The translations under genes and the position numbers were made by a program. This document shows positions 26,441 to 34,880 of a stretch of 64,000 nucleotides of DNA, piece by piece. Under the pieces are notes generated by a model that had not been told where the DNA came from, ran no database searches, and saw only the letters and a list, made by a program, of their open reading frames with translations. The stretch covers positions 1-64,000 of the forward strand of contig NZ_JAGXJN010000024.1 of the NCBI RefSeq assembly GCF_019091455.1. The letters run 5' to 3'. Each line of letters starts with the position of its first letter. Position 1 is the stretch's first letter. The stretch comes from Chitinophaga sp. GbtcB8. GTDB taxonomy: Bacteria; Bacteroidota; Bacteroidia; Chitinophagales; Chitinophagaceae.

Positions 26441-29400
26441 TTATTTTTTTGCTTCTGCGGGTGCAGCTACTTTTTTGTTAGTAGTGGGTACTACGTCGCT
26501 TTCATTTGCCAGCTCGTTCTTATGGTCAAAGTCAACCAGTACAGGAGCAGCTACAAAGATAGAGGAGTAAGTACCGGTGATCACACCGATCAGCATAGCA
26601 AAGGCAAAACCGCGGGTTACTTCACCACCAAAGATAAACAGGATCAGGATGGTCAGGAACACCGTGAGGGAGGTCATTACCGTACGGCTCAATGTATCAT
26701 TGATAGCGCGGTTAATGATGGTATTGCGGTCGCCGCCTTTCTTTTCACGGAAGTACTCGCGGATACGGTCAAATACGATCACCGTATCGTTCATGGAGAA
26801 GCCGATCACCGTCAGGATAGCTGCAATAAAGTGCTGGTCTATTTCCAGTGTAAAGGGTACAATATCTTTAAAGAAAGAGAATACTGCTAAGGTCACCAAC
26901 ACGTCATGCAGCAGGGAGAAGATAGTACCGATAGAGTACTGCCACTTACTAAAGCGCAGCAGTATGTACAGGAATATCACTACCAGCGACAGCACCGTGG
27001 CCTTGATAGCGCCGGCACGCAGATCGTCCGAAATGGTGGGCGATACGGTTTGTGAGCCTACTATATAACGGTTAGAGCTAAACGCTTCATATGTTATACC
27101 GGCATCGTAGTATTTTTTCAGGCCCTGGAACAGTTTTTCTGTTACTTCCTTATCAACAGCCAGGCTTTGTTCTTCTATTTTATAAGAAGTAGTGATGCTC
27201 AGCTGGTTATTGCTGCCGCCGATGGTTTTCACATAAGGCTCTGCACCAAATACTTTCTGCAGGTCTTCGCGTACCTCTGCTTCATTCACAGATTTATCAA
27301 AACGGACAGTAAAGCTGCGGCCACCGGAAAAGTCGATACCGTGGCGGAAACCATGGAAGAAGGAGGCAACACCCATTACCATTACCACTGCAGAGATCAT
27401 GTATGCATACTTTCTTTTGCCTACAAAGTCAAAGTTCGCATGTTTAAAGATCTTGCGGGAAACGGGGGTGAAATATTCAAAATGTCTTTTCTTGTTAGTC
27501 CACCAGTCGGTTACAATACGTGATACCAGGATACCGCAGAACAGGGACAGCAACAGACCGATGATCTGTGTGGTAGCAAAACCCAGTACCGGGCCCAGGC
27601 CGAAATATAACAGGATGATAGCGGTGAGCAAAGAGGTGATGTGACCATCCAGGATCGGCGCGTAAGAACGTTTGTAACCGTCTTCCACCGCCTGCTGATA
27701 GGTTTTACCGCGGCTCAGCTCATCTTTTATCCTTTCAAAGATAATTACGTTCGTATCCACTGCCATACCAATGGTAAGTACCAGACCGGCAATACCAGGC
27801 ATAGTGAGTGTAGCGCCCAGGGAAGCCAGGATACCTACGGTGAACAGCAGGTTCAGGATCAGGGCAATATTGGCAACCCAGCCACCGGTGTTATAGTACA
27901 CCAGCATGAGGGTGAATATAATAATAAAGGAGATGATGAAGGATTTAGCGCCTGCTGCGATAGACTCTGCACCCAGGGTAGGTCCTACGATCTGTTCCTG
28001 TACAATCTGTGCAGGAGCCGGCATTTTACCGGATTTCAGGATATTGGCCATATCCTTTGCTTCTTCCACGGTAAAGCTACCGGTAATGGATGAACGGCCA
28101 CCGGCAATTTCACCCAGGATAGAAGGAGCGGAATATACAATACCATCCAGTACAATGGCTACATAGTTAAAGGTAGAGCGGTCGTCCGGGTTGGTAGGGG
28201 CCAGCTGGCCGGTCAGCTTTTTCCAGTCGCGTGCGCCGGTGTTATCCATGGTCATGCTGATCTCAGGACTGCCGTTCTGGTCAAAATCCTGGCGTGCATC
28301 CACTACCCTTTCGCCACTTACCGGGGGTGCAGGGTTAGCAGGGTTCACTTTCAGCGCATATACTTCCATGGCGCCATTGCGGTCTGTTTTATTTTCCTGT
28401 CCGTATACAAATACCAGGTCTTTGGGAACCAGGTTCTTTACGCCGGGCATTTGCAGGTAACGGCGGAAGGTAGCAGTATCCTTAGGCAGGATCATACCTA
28501 CTATGGGGCCGGGTACTATCTGTCCGTCCTGGGAAATATAAGGACGCATTACAGAGAACAGCGGGTTGGTTTTAGCAAAGTCGCGTTCCAGCTGTGCCTG
28601 CGTCTGGGCAGAATCAGCTTTTTTACCTTTACCGCTACTGTCTTTAGCCAGGTAGCTATCCAGGCTGGCGGTTTTGGTGGTATCTTTAGTGGCAGCGCCT
28701 TTTACGGTATCGCTGGATGCCAGTAAGGCAGAATCGGTTTTAGCAGCAGTGGTATCAGCTGCGTTCTTACCGCCCAGGGCAGCTTTCAGCGCATCGTTAA
28801 CCGGCTGCAGCACACCTACTACAAATTCCTGGTTGTTCTTATAAGTTTCGCGGAATTCCAGGTTGGCGCTGGCCTGTAAGTATCTTCTTACACGGTCAGG
28901 GTTGTCAACCCCCGCCAGTTCCACGGAGATAATACCTTTATTTTCATCCAGGCTGATGTTAGGCTGTGATACCCCGAACTTATCGATACGTTTTTGCAGT
29001 ACCAGGTAAGTATTCTTGATAGCAGCATTGGCCTCGCGACGGATCACGTTCAGCACCTGCTGGTTGGTAGAGTTGAAAGTAAGATCTTTTTCGTAGGCAT
29101 TGGCGAAGATGGTGGCCAGGCGTCCGCTGGGCTGTACTTCTTCATATGCAGTACCGAAGAGGGATACGAAATCAGACTGGCTGGCTTTCTTACGCTGATG
29201 GGCCAGTTCCAGGGCTTTATTAAAAGCAGGATCCTTGGAGTGACCGCTCAGGGAACGGATCACATCTTCCACGCTTACATCCAGCACCACGTTCATACCA
29301 CCCTGCAGGTCCAGACCCAGATTCAATTCCCTGTCTTTGGCTTTGTTATAAGTCACGTACAAAGGAAACCCTACGATCTGTTTGTTACCCACGCTGTCTA

Positions 29401-29638
29401 AAATCTCTTGCCTCCGCAATTTGATCTGGTCGTTCAGGCTATCCTGGTAAAAAGCCTGTTGCTCTTTGCTACCCGGATATTTCTGTTCAGGTGTAGGATA
29501 TTGTTTGGTCACATCGTTCTTGGCCTGCTCCACTATTTTCTTCTCATAGTTGCGCACCACGAACGTAAAGGACAATTGGTACAGCGATATAAGGATCAGC
29601 GCCGCCGCAAAAATTCTAACCAGTCCCTTTAGTTGCAT
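26441..29638 (-). CDS. secDF: Protein translocase SecDF (fused SecD-SecF)
   Basis: 1065 residues, SecD and SecF fused in one chain as in most Bacteroidota. It uses the proton gradient to pull secreted proteins through SecYEG. SecD has the N-terminal helix, the DLQGGMNVVLDVSVEDV segment at about 110, a large periplasmic domain (130-580) with a low-complexity Ala/Asp/Thr/Lys insertion at about 290-350, then six helices (GLVLTIGMAVDTNVIIFERIKDEL). SecF begins near 750 with FHGFRHGIDFSGG, and has VIGFSMNDTVIVFDRIREYF. The tail is Lys/Ala-rich. It is a single gene unit between terminators. Confidence 0.97.
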   Translation of the reverse strand: MQLKGLVRIFAAALILISLYQLSFTFVVRNYEKKIVEQAKNDVTKQYPTPEQKYPGSKEQQAFYQDSLNDQIKLRRQEILDSVGNKQIVGFPLYVTYNKAKDRELNLGLDLQGGMNVVLDVSVEDVIRSLSGHSKDPAFNKALELAHQRKKASQSDFVSLFGTAYEEVQPSGRLATIFANAYEKDLTFNSTNQQVLNVIRREANAAIKNTYLVLQKRIDKFGVSQPNISLDENKGIISVELAGVDNPDRVRRYLQASANLEFRETYKNNQEFVVGVLQPVNDALKAALGGKNAADTTAAKTDSALLASSDTVKGAATKDTTKTASLDSYLAKDSSGKGKKADSAQTQAQLERDFAKTNPLFSVMRPYISQDGQIVPGPIVGMILPKDTATFRRYLQMPGVKNLVPKDLVFVYGQENKTDRNGAMEVYALKVNPANPAPPVSGERVVDARQDFDQNGSPEISMTMDNTGARDWKKLTGQLAPTNPDDRSTFNYVAIVLDGIVYSAPSILGEIAGGRSSITGSFTVEEAKDMANILKSGKMPAPAQIVQEQIVGPTLGAESIAAGAKSFIISFIIIFTLMLVYYNTGGWVANIALILNLLFTVGILASLGATLTMPGIAGLVLTIGMAVDTNVIIFERIKDELSRGKTYQQAVEDGYKRSYAPILDGHITSLLTAIILLYFGLGPVLGFATTQIIGLLLSLFCGILVSRIVTDWWTNKKRHFEYFTPVSRKIFKHANFDFVGKRKYAYMISAVVMVMGVASFFHGFRHGIDFSGGRSFTVRFDKSVNEAEVREDLQKVFGAEPYVKTIGGSNNQLSITTSYKIEEQSLAVDKEVTEKLFQGLKKYYDAGITYEAFSSNRYIVGSQTVSPTISDDLRAGAIKATVLSLVVIFLYILLRFSKWQYSIGTIFSLLHDVLVTLAVFSFFKDIVPFTLEIDQHFIAAILTVIGFSMNDTVIVFDRIREYFREKKGGDRNTIINRAINDTLSRTVMTSLTVFLTILILFIFGGEVTRGFAFAMLIGVITGTYSSIFVAAPVLVDFDHKNELANESDVVPTTNKKVAAPAEAKK

Positions 29639-29673
29639 ATTCTTTCGGGTTTATAAATTTTTTTTAAGAGTTG

Positions 29674-29681
29674 CAAAGATA
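29674..29681 (-). promoter_or_regulatory. -7 box of secDF
   Basis: TATCTTTG on the minus strand, 36 nt before the secDF start. A TTTA lies 18 nt further upstream as a weak -33 candidate. Confidence 0.5.
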
Positions 29682-29760
29682 GAATTTAAATTGATATATT
29701 AAAGTCATGTCCAGCATGGGCCTTTCGTGCTATTTTTTTGTAGATCCAATCTGTTGAGCT

Positions 29761-31011
29761 ATGCGTTGTTTCTGTATCCTTTTAATGATCCTGGCTGCCT
29801 GCAACACTGACAAATATATGCAAACCCGCCATTATCCTGCAACAGATAATTTTTTAGATACCCTTTTACAGGCGAATGCGCAGCGGCTGGGACCGGTATT
29901 TGCGTACCCGGACAGCTTTCAGTTGCAGATCATTTACACCCGGATAGACCGGGACGCCCATAACCGCCCCCATTTCCGGGATTTTTACTACCATGTTGAT
30001 ACCGGACGGTATTTTTACCCTGCCTCCACTGTAAAACTGCCCGGGGCGGCGCTGGCCCTGGAAAAGCTGAATGATCTGCATATTCCCGGCCTGGACCGCA
30101 ACACGCCTATGTATATAGACAGCCTACCCGGTGTAAGCCCGGCGGTGTACGAGGATCATACTTCCGCCAATGGCCAGGCCAGCATTGCCCATTATATTAA
30201 AAAGATATTCCTGGTAAGTGATAATGACGCCTTTAACCGCCTGTATGAGTTTGTGGGCATGGAGGCCATGAATGAGCGCCTGTGGCAGATGGGGTACCCC
30301 TGTGTGCAGCTGCGTACGCGCACAGGCGTGGGGTTTCTGCCCCCCGACAGTAACCGGCATACCAATGCCATGCACTTTATACACGAGGGGCAGGAGGTGT
30401 ACCGGCAGCCGGACCAGTACAGCCAGCTGGCCTTTAGCCCCCGGCATGACAGTGCGGGCAGGGCCTTTTATGACCGTAATAAAGTGCTGGTGCCCCGGCC
30501 CATGAACTTTTCCAAAAGGAACCGCCTTTCCCTGCCGGATGTACATATGATCCTGAGGAGCTTAATTTTTCCGGAGTCTGTAACAAAAAGCCGCCGTTTC
30601 CGTTTAACGGAAGATGATTACCGGTTTTTGTACCGCTGCATGTCGCAGTACCCAACGGAAACAGCCTACCCGGCTTATGATTCCACGGAGTTTTACCCGG
30701 CCAAAGTAAAGTTCCTGTTGTATGGCGGCGACCGGCGGCTGCAAATACCACCCTACATCCGTATATTCAACAAACCAGGATGGGCTTATGGATATTTAAC
30801 AGATGTAGCCTATATTGCGGACTTTTCCCACCAGGTAGAATTTATGGTGGCAGCCACGGTATATGTAAATAAAGACGGCATCATTGGCAGTAACTACCAG
30901 TTTAACAAAACAGGAAAACCATTTATGGAGGCTTTAGGCCAGGTACTTTATCAGCATGAACTACAACGGAAAAGAAAATACCTGCCGGATCTTTCGCGTT
31001 ATAAATATTAA
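29761..31011 (+). CDS. Class A beta-lactamase-fold serine hydrolase, lipoprotein
   Basis: 416 residues. A short lipoprotein signal has lipobox ILAAC (Cys14). The serine-hydrolase motifs are S89-T-V-K92 (FYPASTVKLPGAALAL), SDN at 153-155 (FLVSDNDAFNRLYEF) and KPG in IFNKPGWAYGYLTD near residue 340 in place of KTG. These match the penicillin-recognising fold of class A beta-lactamases. The chain is longer than a true beta-lactamase (about 290) and lacks a clear ExxLN omega-loop motif, so resistance function should not be assumed; a cell-wall or peptide hydrolase role is possible. It is anchored in the envelope and lies divergent from secDF. Confidence 0.8.
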   Translation: MRCFCILLMILAACNTDKYMQTRHYPATDNFLDTLLQANAQRLGPVFAYPDSFQLQIIYTRIDRDAHNRPHFRDFYYHVDTGRYFYPASTVKLPGAALALEKLNDLHIPGLDRNTPMYIDSLPGVSPAVYEDHTSANGQASIAHYIKKIFLVSDNDAFNRLYEFVGMEAMNERLWQMGYPCVQLRTRTGVGFLPPDSNRHTNAMHFIHEGQEVYRQPDQYSQLAFSPRHDSAGRAFYDRNKVLVPRPMNFSKRNRLSLPDVHMILRSLIFPESVTKSRRFRLTEDDYRFLYRCMSQYPTETAYPAYDSTEFYPAKVKFLLYGGDRRLQIPPYIRIFNKPGWAYGYLTDVAYIADFSHQVEFMVAATVYVNKDGIIGSNYQFNKTGKPFMEALGQVLYQHELQRKRKYLPDLSRYKY

Positions 31012-31081
31012 AACGAGCACATTCGTACATTATCAATCATAAACTGCTAACACTTAAAAATCAATAAAAACAATCAGTGTG

Positions 31082-31795
31082 ATGAGGACTAAAAAGTATC
31101 GTTTATGGGCAATAGCCGCCCTCGTTGTGACCGTAACCGGATTTACCGCCTGTTTAAAATCAGACCCTGTGCAGCCGCAACGGCCGCAAGCCTACTTCTG
31201 GTTCATTGGCGCTTATAGCACCAGCTTAACCCTGGACGTATTGGACAATGGCACTAAACTGAATTCAACAGCGCTGGCTTTTGATTTTGTTGCACCTTAC
31301 AGTACCGTGGGAGGCCCGCACGTATTTACTTTCAAGAAAAGTGGTGCAGACAGCACGATAGTAGAAAATACCAACCTGTATGATTCCTTGCAAAGCTATA
31401 CCCTGATACTGCATGGAGACGCTACTACCGGCGCCAAGCTGACGCGTGTTATTGATGACTACACTGCTACCAGCACCTCTAAAGTGAATTACCGTTTTTA
31501 TAACCTGAGCCCCAGCATAGGCCCGGTAGACCTGTACATTAACGACACTAAGCTGACCAGCAATGTGAACTACGCAGGCCAGGGCGGTTTTTACAGTGCC
31601 TTTACCACTACAGATGCTACCGGCAGCGGTAACGTATCAATTAAAGTAAAAGCACCTGGTAAGGATTCTGTAATTGCACAGAAAGATAACGTACCCTTAA
31701 GCGTAGGTTACCCCTACACTATTTACCTGAAGGGCGAAAAAAATGCGCCTACCGATGCACGCAAGCTGAGCGTAGGTATCATACAGCATAGCTAA
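31082..31795 (+). CDS. DUF4397-domain lipoprotein
   Basis: 237 residues from ATG 31082; a GTG lies one codon earlier. The lipobox is GFTAC. The DUF4397 domain occupies about 120-230 (YRFYNLSPSIGPVDLYIN, NYAGQGGFYSAFTTT, VPLSVGYPYTIYLKG). These surface lipoproteins are common in Bacteroidota, have an Ig-like beta fold and often come in several paralogues. The function is unknown. It is 67 nt after the serine hydrolase and may share its transcript. A terminator follows. Confidence 0.85.
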   Translation: MRTKKYRLWAIAALVVTVTGFTACLKSDPVQPQRPQAYFWFIGAYSTSLTLDVLDNGTKLNSTALAFDFVAPYSTVGGPHVFTFKKSGADSTIVENTNLYDSLQSYTLILHGDATTGAKLTRVIDDYTATSTSKVNYRFYNLSPSIGPVDLYINDTKLTSNVNYAGQGGFYSAFTTTDATGSGNVSIKVKAPGKDSVIAQKDNVPLSVGYPYTIYLKGEKNAPTDARKLSVGIIQHS

Positions 31796-31838
31796 TACAG
31801 CATTGCAACTACTATAGACAAATTTAATTGATGGCAAC

Positions 31839-31872
31839 AATGGGCTGAACAAATGTTCGGCCCATTTTCATT
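31839..31872 (+). terminator. Terminator after the DUF4397 gene
   Basis: AATGGGCTGAAC (31839-31850) pairs with GTTCGGCCCATT (31855-31866) across an AAAT loop, followed by TTCATTTAT. Confidence 0.8.
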
Positions 31873-31915
31873 TATGCCCTTCCACTAATATTGTGCTGCT
31901 TTCACTTTTTTGCTG

Positions 31916-31923
31916 TAGGTTTG
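31916..31923 (+). promoter_or_regulatory. -7 box of the aminotransferase gene
   Basis: TAGGTTTG, with ATTG about 22 nt upstream as a loose -33 element. The start codon is 26 nt downstream. Confidence 0.5.
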
Positions 31924-31948
31924 TCGAGGTCAATCCATCATTTATTCT

Positions 31949-33142
31949 ATGACACAACTCGCAGAAAGATTATCCCGGATATCCGAGCCTGAGACCATTA
32001 AGATGGCAAAATTGAGCCGTGAGCTTAAAGCACAGGGCATAGACATTGTAGACCTGAGCATAGGCGAACCGGATTTTGAAACCCCTGTACATATCAGGGA
32101 TGCAGCTAAAAAGGCTATTGACGAAGGTTTTACCCACTACACACCGGTAGCCGGTTATGCGGACCTGCGCCAGGCCGTGGTACACAAATTAAAAAGGGAT
32201 AACGGACTTGAATATACGCCGGAGCAGATCGTGGTATCTACCGGCGCTAAACAAAGTATTGCCAATGCAGTACTGAGCATTGTAGACCCGGGTGATGAAG
32301 TGATCATTCCTACCCCCTACTGGGTTACCTATTCAGAACTGGTAAAACTTTGCCAGGGCGTAATAAAATTTGTGCCCTGCAGCATTGAGAATAAATATAA
32401 GATCACGCCGGAGCAGCTGGAAGCCGCTATTACGCCTGCCACCAGGCTGTTTATGTTCTCCAGCCCCTGCAACCCTACCGGGGCGGTGTATTCCAAGGCA
32501 GAACTGGCGGCACTGGCCGAAGTATTTGCCCGGCACCCGGAGGTATTCATTATTGCCGATGAGATCTATGAATACATTAACTATGTAGGCCAACATGAAA
32601 GCATAGCGCAGTTCGGCGACCTGAAGGACCGCACCATTATCATTAATGGTTTAAGTAAAGGTTTTGCCATGACGGGCTGGCGCCTGGGTTACCTGGCCGC
32701 ACCCCCTGCCGTAGCTAAGGCTGCGGATAAGATCCAGAGCCAGTTCACCTCTGCTACCTGCTCTATTACCCAGCGGGCGGCCATTACCGCCCTTACCGGC
32801 GAGCTGACATCTGCTATGGCTATGGTAGCAAAGTTTAAGGAAAGGCGTGCATTCATTTACAAAGCCCTGTCTGAAATTCCCGGCCTGAAAGTAATTGAGC
32901 CGGAAGGCGCTTTTTATATGTTCCCGGATGTAAGCGCCTTTTTTGGCACTTCTTATGACGGAACTTCCGTGAAGAATGCGGATGATCTCTGCATGTATCT
33001 TCTGCATAAATCCCATGTATCTGTAGTAACCGGCGCTGCCTTCCAGCAGCCGGGATGTATCCGTATCTCCTATGCCAACAGCATGGAAAAGCTGGCAGAA
33101 GGGGTGAAAAGGATGGCGGATGGATTGGGGAAGCTAAAATAA
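31949..33142 (+). CDS. Class I pyridoxal-phosphate aminotransferase (aspartate aminotransferase-like)
   Basis: 397 residues. It belongs to the prephenate/aspartate aminotransferase branch (AspC-I gamma type). The PLP-binding Lys237 is in NGLSKGFAMTGWRLGY; other landmarks are SIGEPDFETP near the start, STGAKQSI, and SSPCNPTGAVYS with the Asn-Pro pair. It would transfer amino groups between aspartate and 2-oxoglutarate; prephenate as another substrate cannot be excluded. It is cytosolic. The stop is followed within a few bases by an octad repeat array. Confidence 0.92.
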   Translation: MTQLAERLSRISEPETIKMAKLSRELKAQGIDIVDLSIGEPDFETPVHIRDAAKKAIDEGFTHYTPVAGYADLRQAVVHKLKRDNGLEYTPEQIVVSTGAKQSIANAVLSIVDPGDEVIIPTPYWVTYSELVKLCQGVIKFVPCSIENKYKITPEQLEAAITPATRLFMFSSPCNPTGAVYSKAELAALAEVFARHPEVFIIADEIYEYINYVGQHESIAQFGDLKDRTIIINGLSKGFAMTGWRLGYLAAPPAVAKAADKIQSQFTSATCSITQRAAITALTGELTSAMAMVAKFKERRAFIYKALSEIPGLKVIEPEGAFYMFPDVSAFFGTSYDGTSVKNADDLCMYLLHKSHVSVVTGAAFQQPGCIRISYANSMEKLAEGVKRMADGLGKLK

Positions 33143-33258
33143 TGTGAGGATGTGCAGATATGCAAATGTGCAGATGGATCTAATGTGCTGATGTAGTAAT
33201 ATGAGCCCATCATTTGAGCTATTTCATTGCAGACCTGCCTATTTGCACATTTGCAAAT
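33141..33258. repeat. Octad arrays, inverted, after the aminotransferase gene
   Basis: Forward words are AATGTGAG, GATGTGCA, GATATGCA, AATGTGCA, then GATGTAGT and AATATGAG (33141-33206). A short inverse arm TTGCACATTTGCAAAT lies at 33243-33258. The array begins at the stop codon and ends at the promoter of the next gene. Confidence 0.8.
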
Positions 33259-33274
33259 TAATTATATATATTTG
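33242..33274 (+). promoter_or_regulatory. Promoter of the membrane-anchored protein gene, partly built from the octad repeat
   Basis: TTTG (33242-33245), 21 nt, TATATTTG (33267-33274). The -33 TTTG lies within the inverse arm of the octad array, so the repeat appears to supply part of the promoter. Confidence 0.55.
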
Positions 33275-33295
33275 CGTGAAAATTATTGCTGCTAC

Positions 33296-33817
33296 ATGCC
33301 TTCTACTCAAACGTTGCTGTATATTGTAATTACCATTGGCGCTATTGCGCTGATCTATATGACCATCAAAGACCTGATCAAACCTAAGAAGGATGAACCG
33401 GCAGCAGCCCCTAACCCGGGCGCCAGCGCTGCCGTACTGCCTTTACAGTTACAGGCCTATGAGCGCCTGGTATTGCTGGTAGAGCGTATTAACCCGCAAA
33501 GCCTCATCAGCCGCCTGTATATGCAGGAAATGACGGTGGTAGATATGCAGATAGCACTGATACAAACTATTAAAGCTGAATTTGATCATAACATTTCCCA
33601 GCAGATCTATGTATCACCTGCTGCCTGGGAAACCGTGAAAACATTAAAAGAGCAAACCATTACGCTCATTAACCAGATCTCTGCCCAGTTACCGGCCGAT
33701 GCGCCGGCAAAAGAGCTGAACCGCCCTATACTGGAAGCTTTCCTGCAGGCCGGAGAATCGCCTTCAGAGCTGGCCAGCCAGATATTGAACGGGGAAGCGA
33801 AGAAAATTATGAGATAA
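33296..33817 (+). CDS. Membrane-anchored protein of unknown function
   Basis: 173 residues from ATG 33296. A longer in-frame start at 33227 would read through the repeat and promoter and was rejected. One N-terminal transmembrane helix (LLYIVITIGAIALIYMTI, about 6-23) is followed by a Lys/Pro/Ala linker and a helical cytosolic domain (LQLQAYERLVLLVERINPQS, IQTIKAEFDHNISQQIYVSP). I do not recognise a characterised family. The helical pattern with NISQQIYVS recurs in Bacteroidota proteins but gives no function. It converges with the M23 peptidase gene 17 nt away. Confidence 0.8.
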   Translation: MPSTQTLLYIVITIGAIALIYMTIKDLIKPKKDEPAAAPNPGASAAVLPLQLQAYERLVLLVERINPQSLISRLYMQEMTVVDMQIALIQTIKAEFDHNISQQIYVSPAAWETVKTLKEQTITLINQISAQLPADAPAKELNRPILEAFLQAGESPSELASQILNGEAKKIMR

Positions 33818-33834
33818 TTTTCAATTACACTTTC

Positions 33835-34770
33835 CTATCGTTTCACCATATGCACCCGTTTCGGGCGTATCACTTCATACAACAGGTATCCTCTTCCGTT
33901 AAAAGAAATATATAAGGGCTCGCCCATGTACCAGGGCGTATCCTTGTTAGTTTTGGCATGTGCCTGAATATGCAGGTGCGGTTCAGAGCTGAAACCGGAA
34001 TTACCTACGCAGCCCAGCGCCTGCCCCTGCTGCACCCATTCATTTTCATGTACCACTACGCTGCCTTTTTTCATATGCGCCAGGAAAATGTAGCTGGAAT
34101 CAGTTTCCAGCAGTACCTGGTTGGTATTTTGCGGACCGCGGTCCATGTTGGGTGGAATGTTATCCGGGTTATCGCTGTAGGCCCGCAGCACACGGCCGCT
34201 GCAGGGCGCATAAATGGTGTCGTTGAATATTTCATAGTCTTCCAGCCGGCTGCTGAACACTTTGTTGGCGCGGCCGCCCCAGCTGTTGAGCTTCACGATG
34301 TCCATTGCATAAATGGCGCCCCGCAGGCTGAAGTGGAATAGGTTGGTAGGCAGGCCTTTACCTCCCTGCAATACAAAATAGCGGCCTGTTTTCAGCGGAA
34401 AGGCCAGCTCTACCCGCTTTTGTTTTAAGCCGGTGGTGCCGGTGAAATAGGTGATACATAAAAAGCCCAGAATGCCTACCCATAATAAAGACATGGCCCT
34501 TTTCCAGGGCTGCGGCGGCCTGGCATTTGGTTTTTTGCTGCGTACCAGTGCGGATAACAGGCATAATAACAGCAGCACACCAAACACATATTTGGCATGT
34601 ACCGTCAGGTACACCCAGGTGCCATACAGGTAAATGAACAAACCAAGGGATAGTGCCAGCAACCCCTGGGACCAGCCATAGCGGAAGGGTTTTCCGGTGG
34701 CCCTAAACATGAAATACAAGCTTAATAACGCTAATGCCAGACTAAGTGACAGGATTCCGTAAATGAACAT
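33835..34770 (-). CDS. Membrane-anchored M23-family peptidase
   Basis: 311 residues. Three or four transmembrane helices lie in the first 125 residues (IYGILSLSLALALLSLYFMF, then LSLGLFIYLYGTWVYL, VFGVLLLLCLLSAL). A C-terminal LytM/M23 domain (about 145-300) has APCSGRVLRAYSDN, YIFLAHMKKGSVVVHENEWV, QGQALGCVGNSG and the ligand motif EPHLHIQAHA. The first His-xxx-Asp zinc site is not in its usual HxxxD form; the nearest match is FHFSLRGAIYAMDI. M23 enzymes cut peptidoglycan cross-links or glycine-rich peptides. A four-helix anchor is uncommon for the family. The gene is preceded by an octad array at its 5' end. Confidence 0.85.
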   Translation of the reverse strand: MFIYGILSLSLALALLSLYFMFRATGKPFRYGWSQGLLALSLGLFIYLYGTWVYLTVHAKYVFGVLLLLCLLSALVRSKKPNARPPQPWKRAMSLLWVGILGFLCITYFTGTTGLKQKRVELAFPLKTGRYFVLQGGKGLPTNLFHFSLRGAIYAMDIVKLNSWGGRANKVFSSRLEDYEIFNDTIYAPCSGRVLRAYSDNPDNIPPNMDRGPQNTNQVLLETDSSYIFLAHMKKGSVVVHENEWVQQGQALGCVGNSGFSSEPHLHIQAHAKTNKDTPWYMGEPLYISFNGRGYLLYEVIRPKRVHMVKR

Positions 34771-34778
34771 ATAAATAT

Positions 34779-34866
34779 AATGTGCTAATGTGCCAATAGC
34801 TTATGTGCTGACAAAGGTATGAAGCAATTGCCGATGTATTTGACCTGTCAGCACATCAGCAAAATT
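34779..34866. repeat. Octad arrays, inverted, between M23 and the mutase gene
   Basis: Forward words AATGTGCT, AATGTGCC, TTATGTGCTG (34779-34810) face an inverse arm GTCAGCACATCAGCAAAAT at 34848-34866 in the divergent spacer. Confidence 0.75.
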
Positions 34867-34880
34867 ATGTAACATTGTTT

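Noticed and set aside
29761..31011. Beta-lactamase resistance gene
   Set aside because: The fold motifs SxxK and SDN are present, but the KTG triad is altered, the omega-loop ExxLN is not seen and the chain is too long, so resistance cannot be claimed.
33141..33258. Possible CRISPR array in the word-repeat spacers
   Set aside because: Units are 7 or 8 nt, degenerate and without unique spacers; no cas genes in the window.
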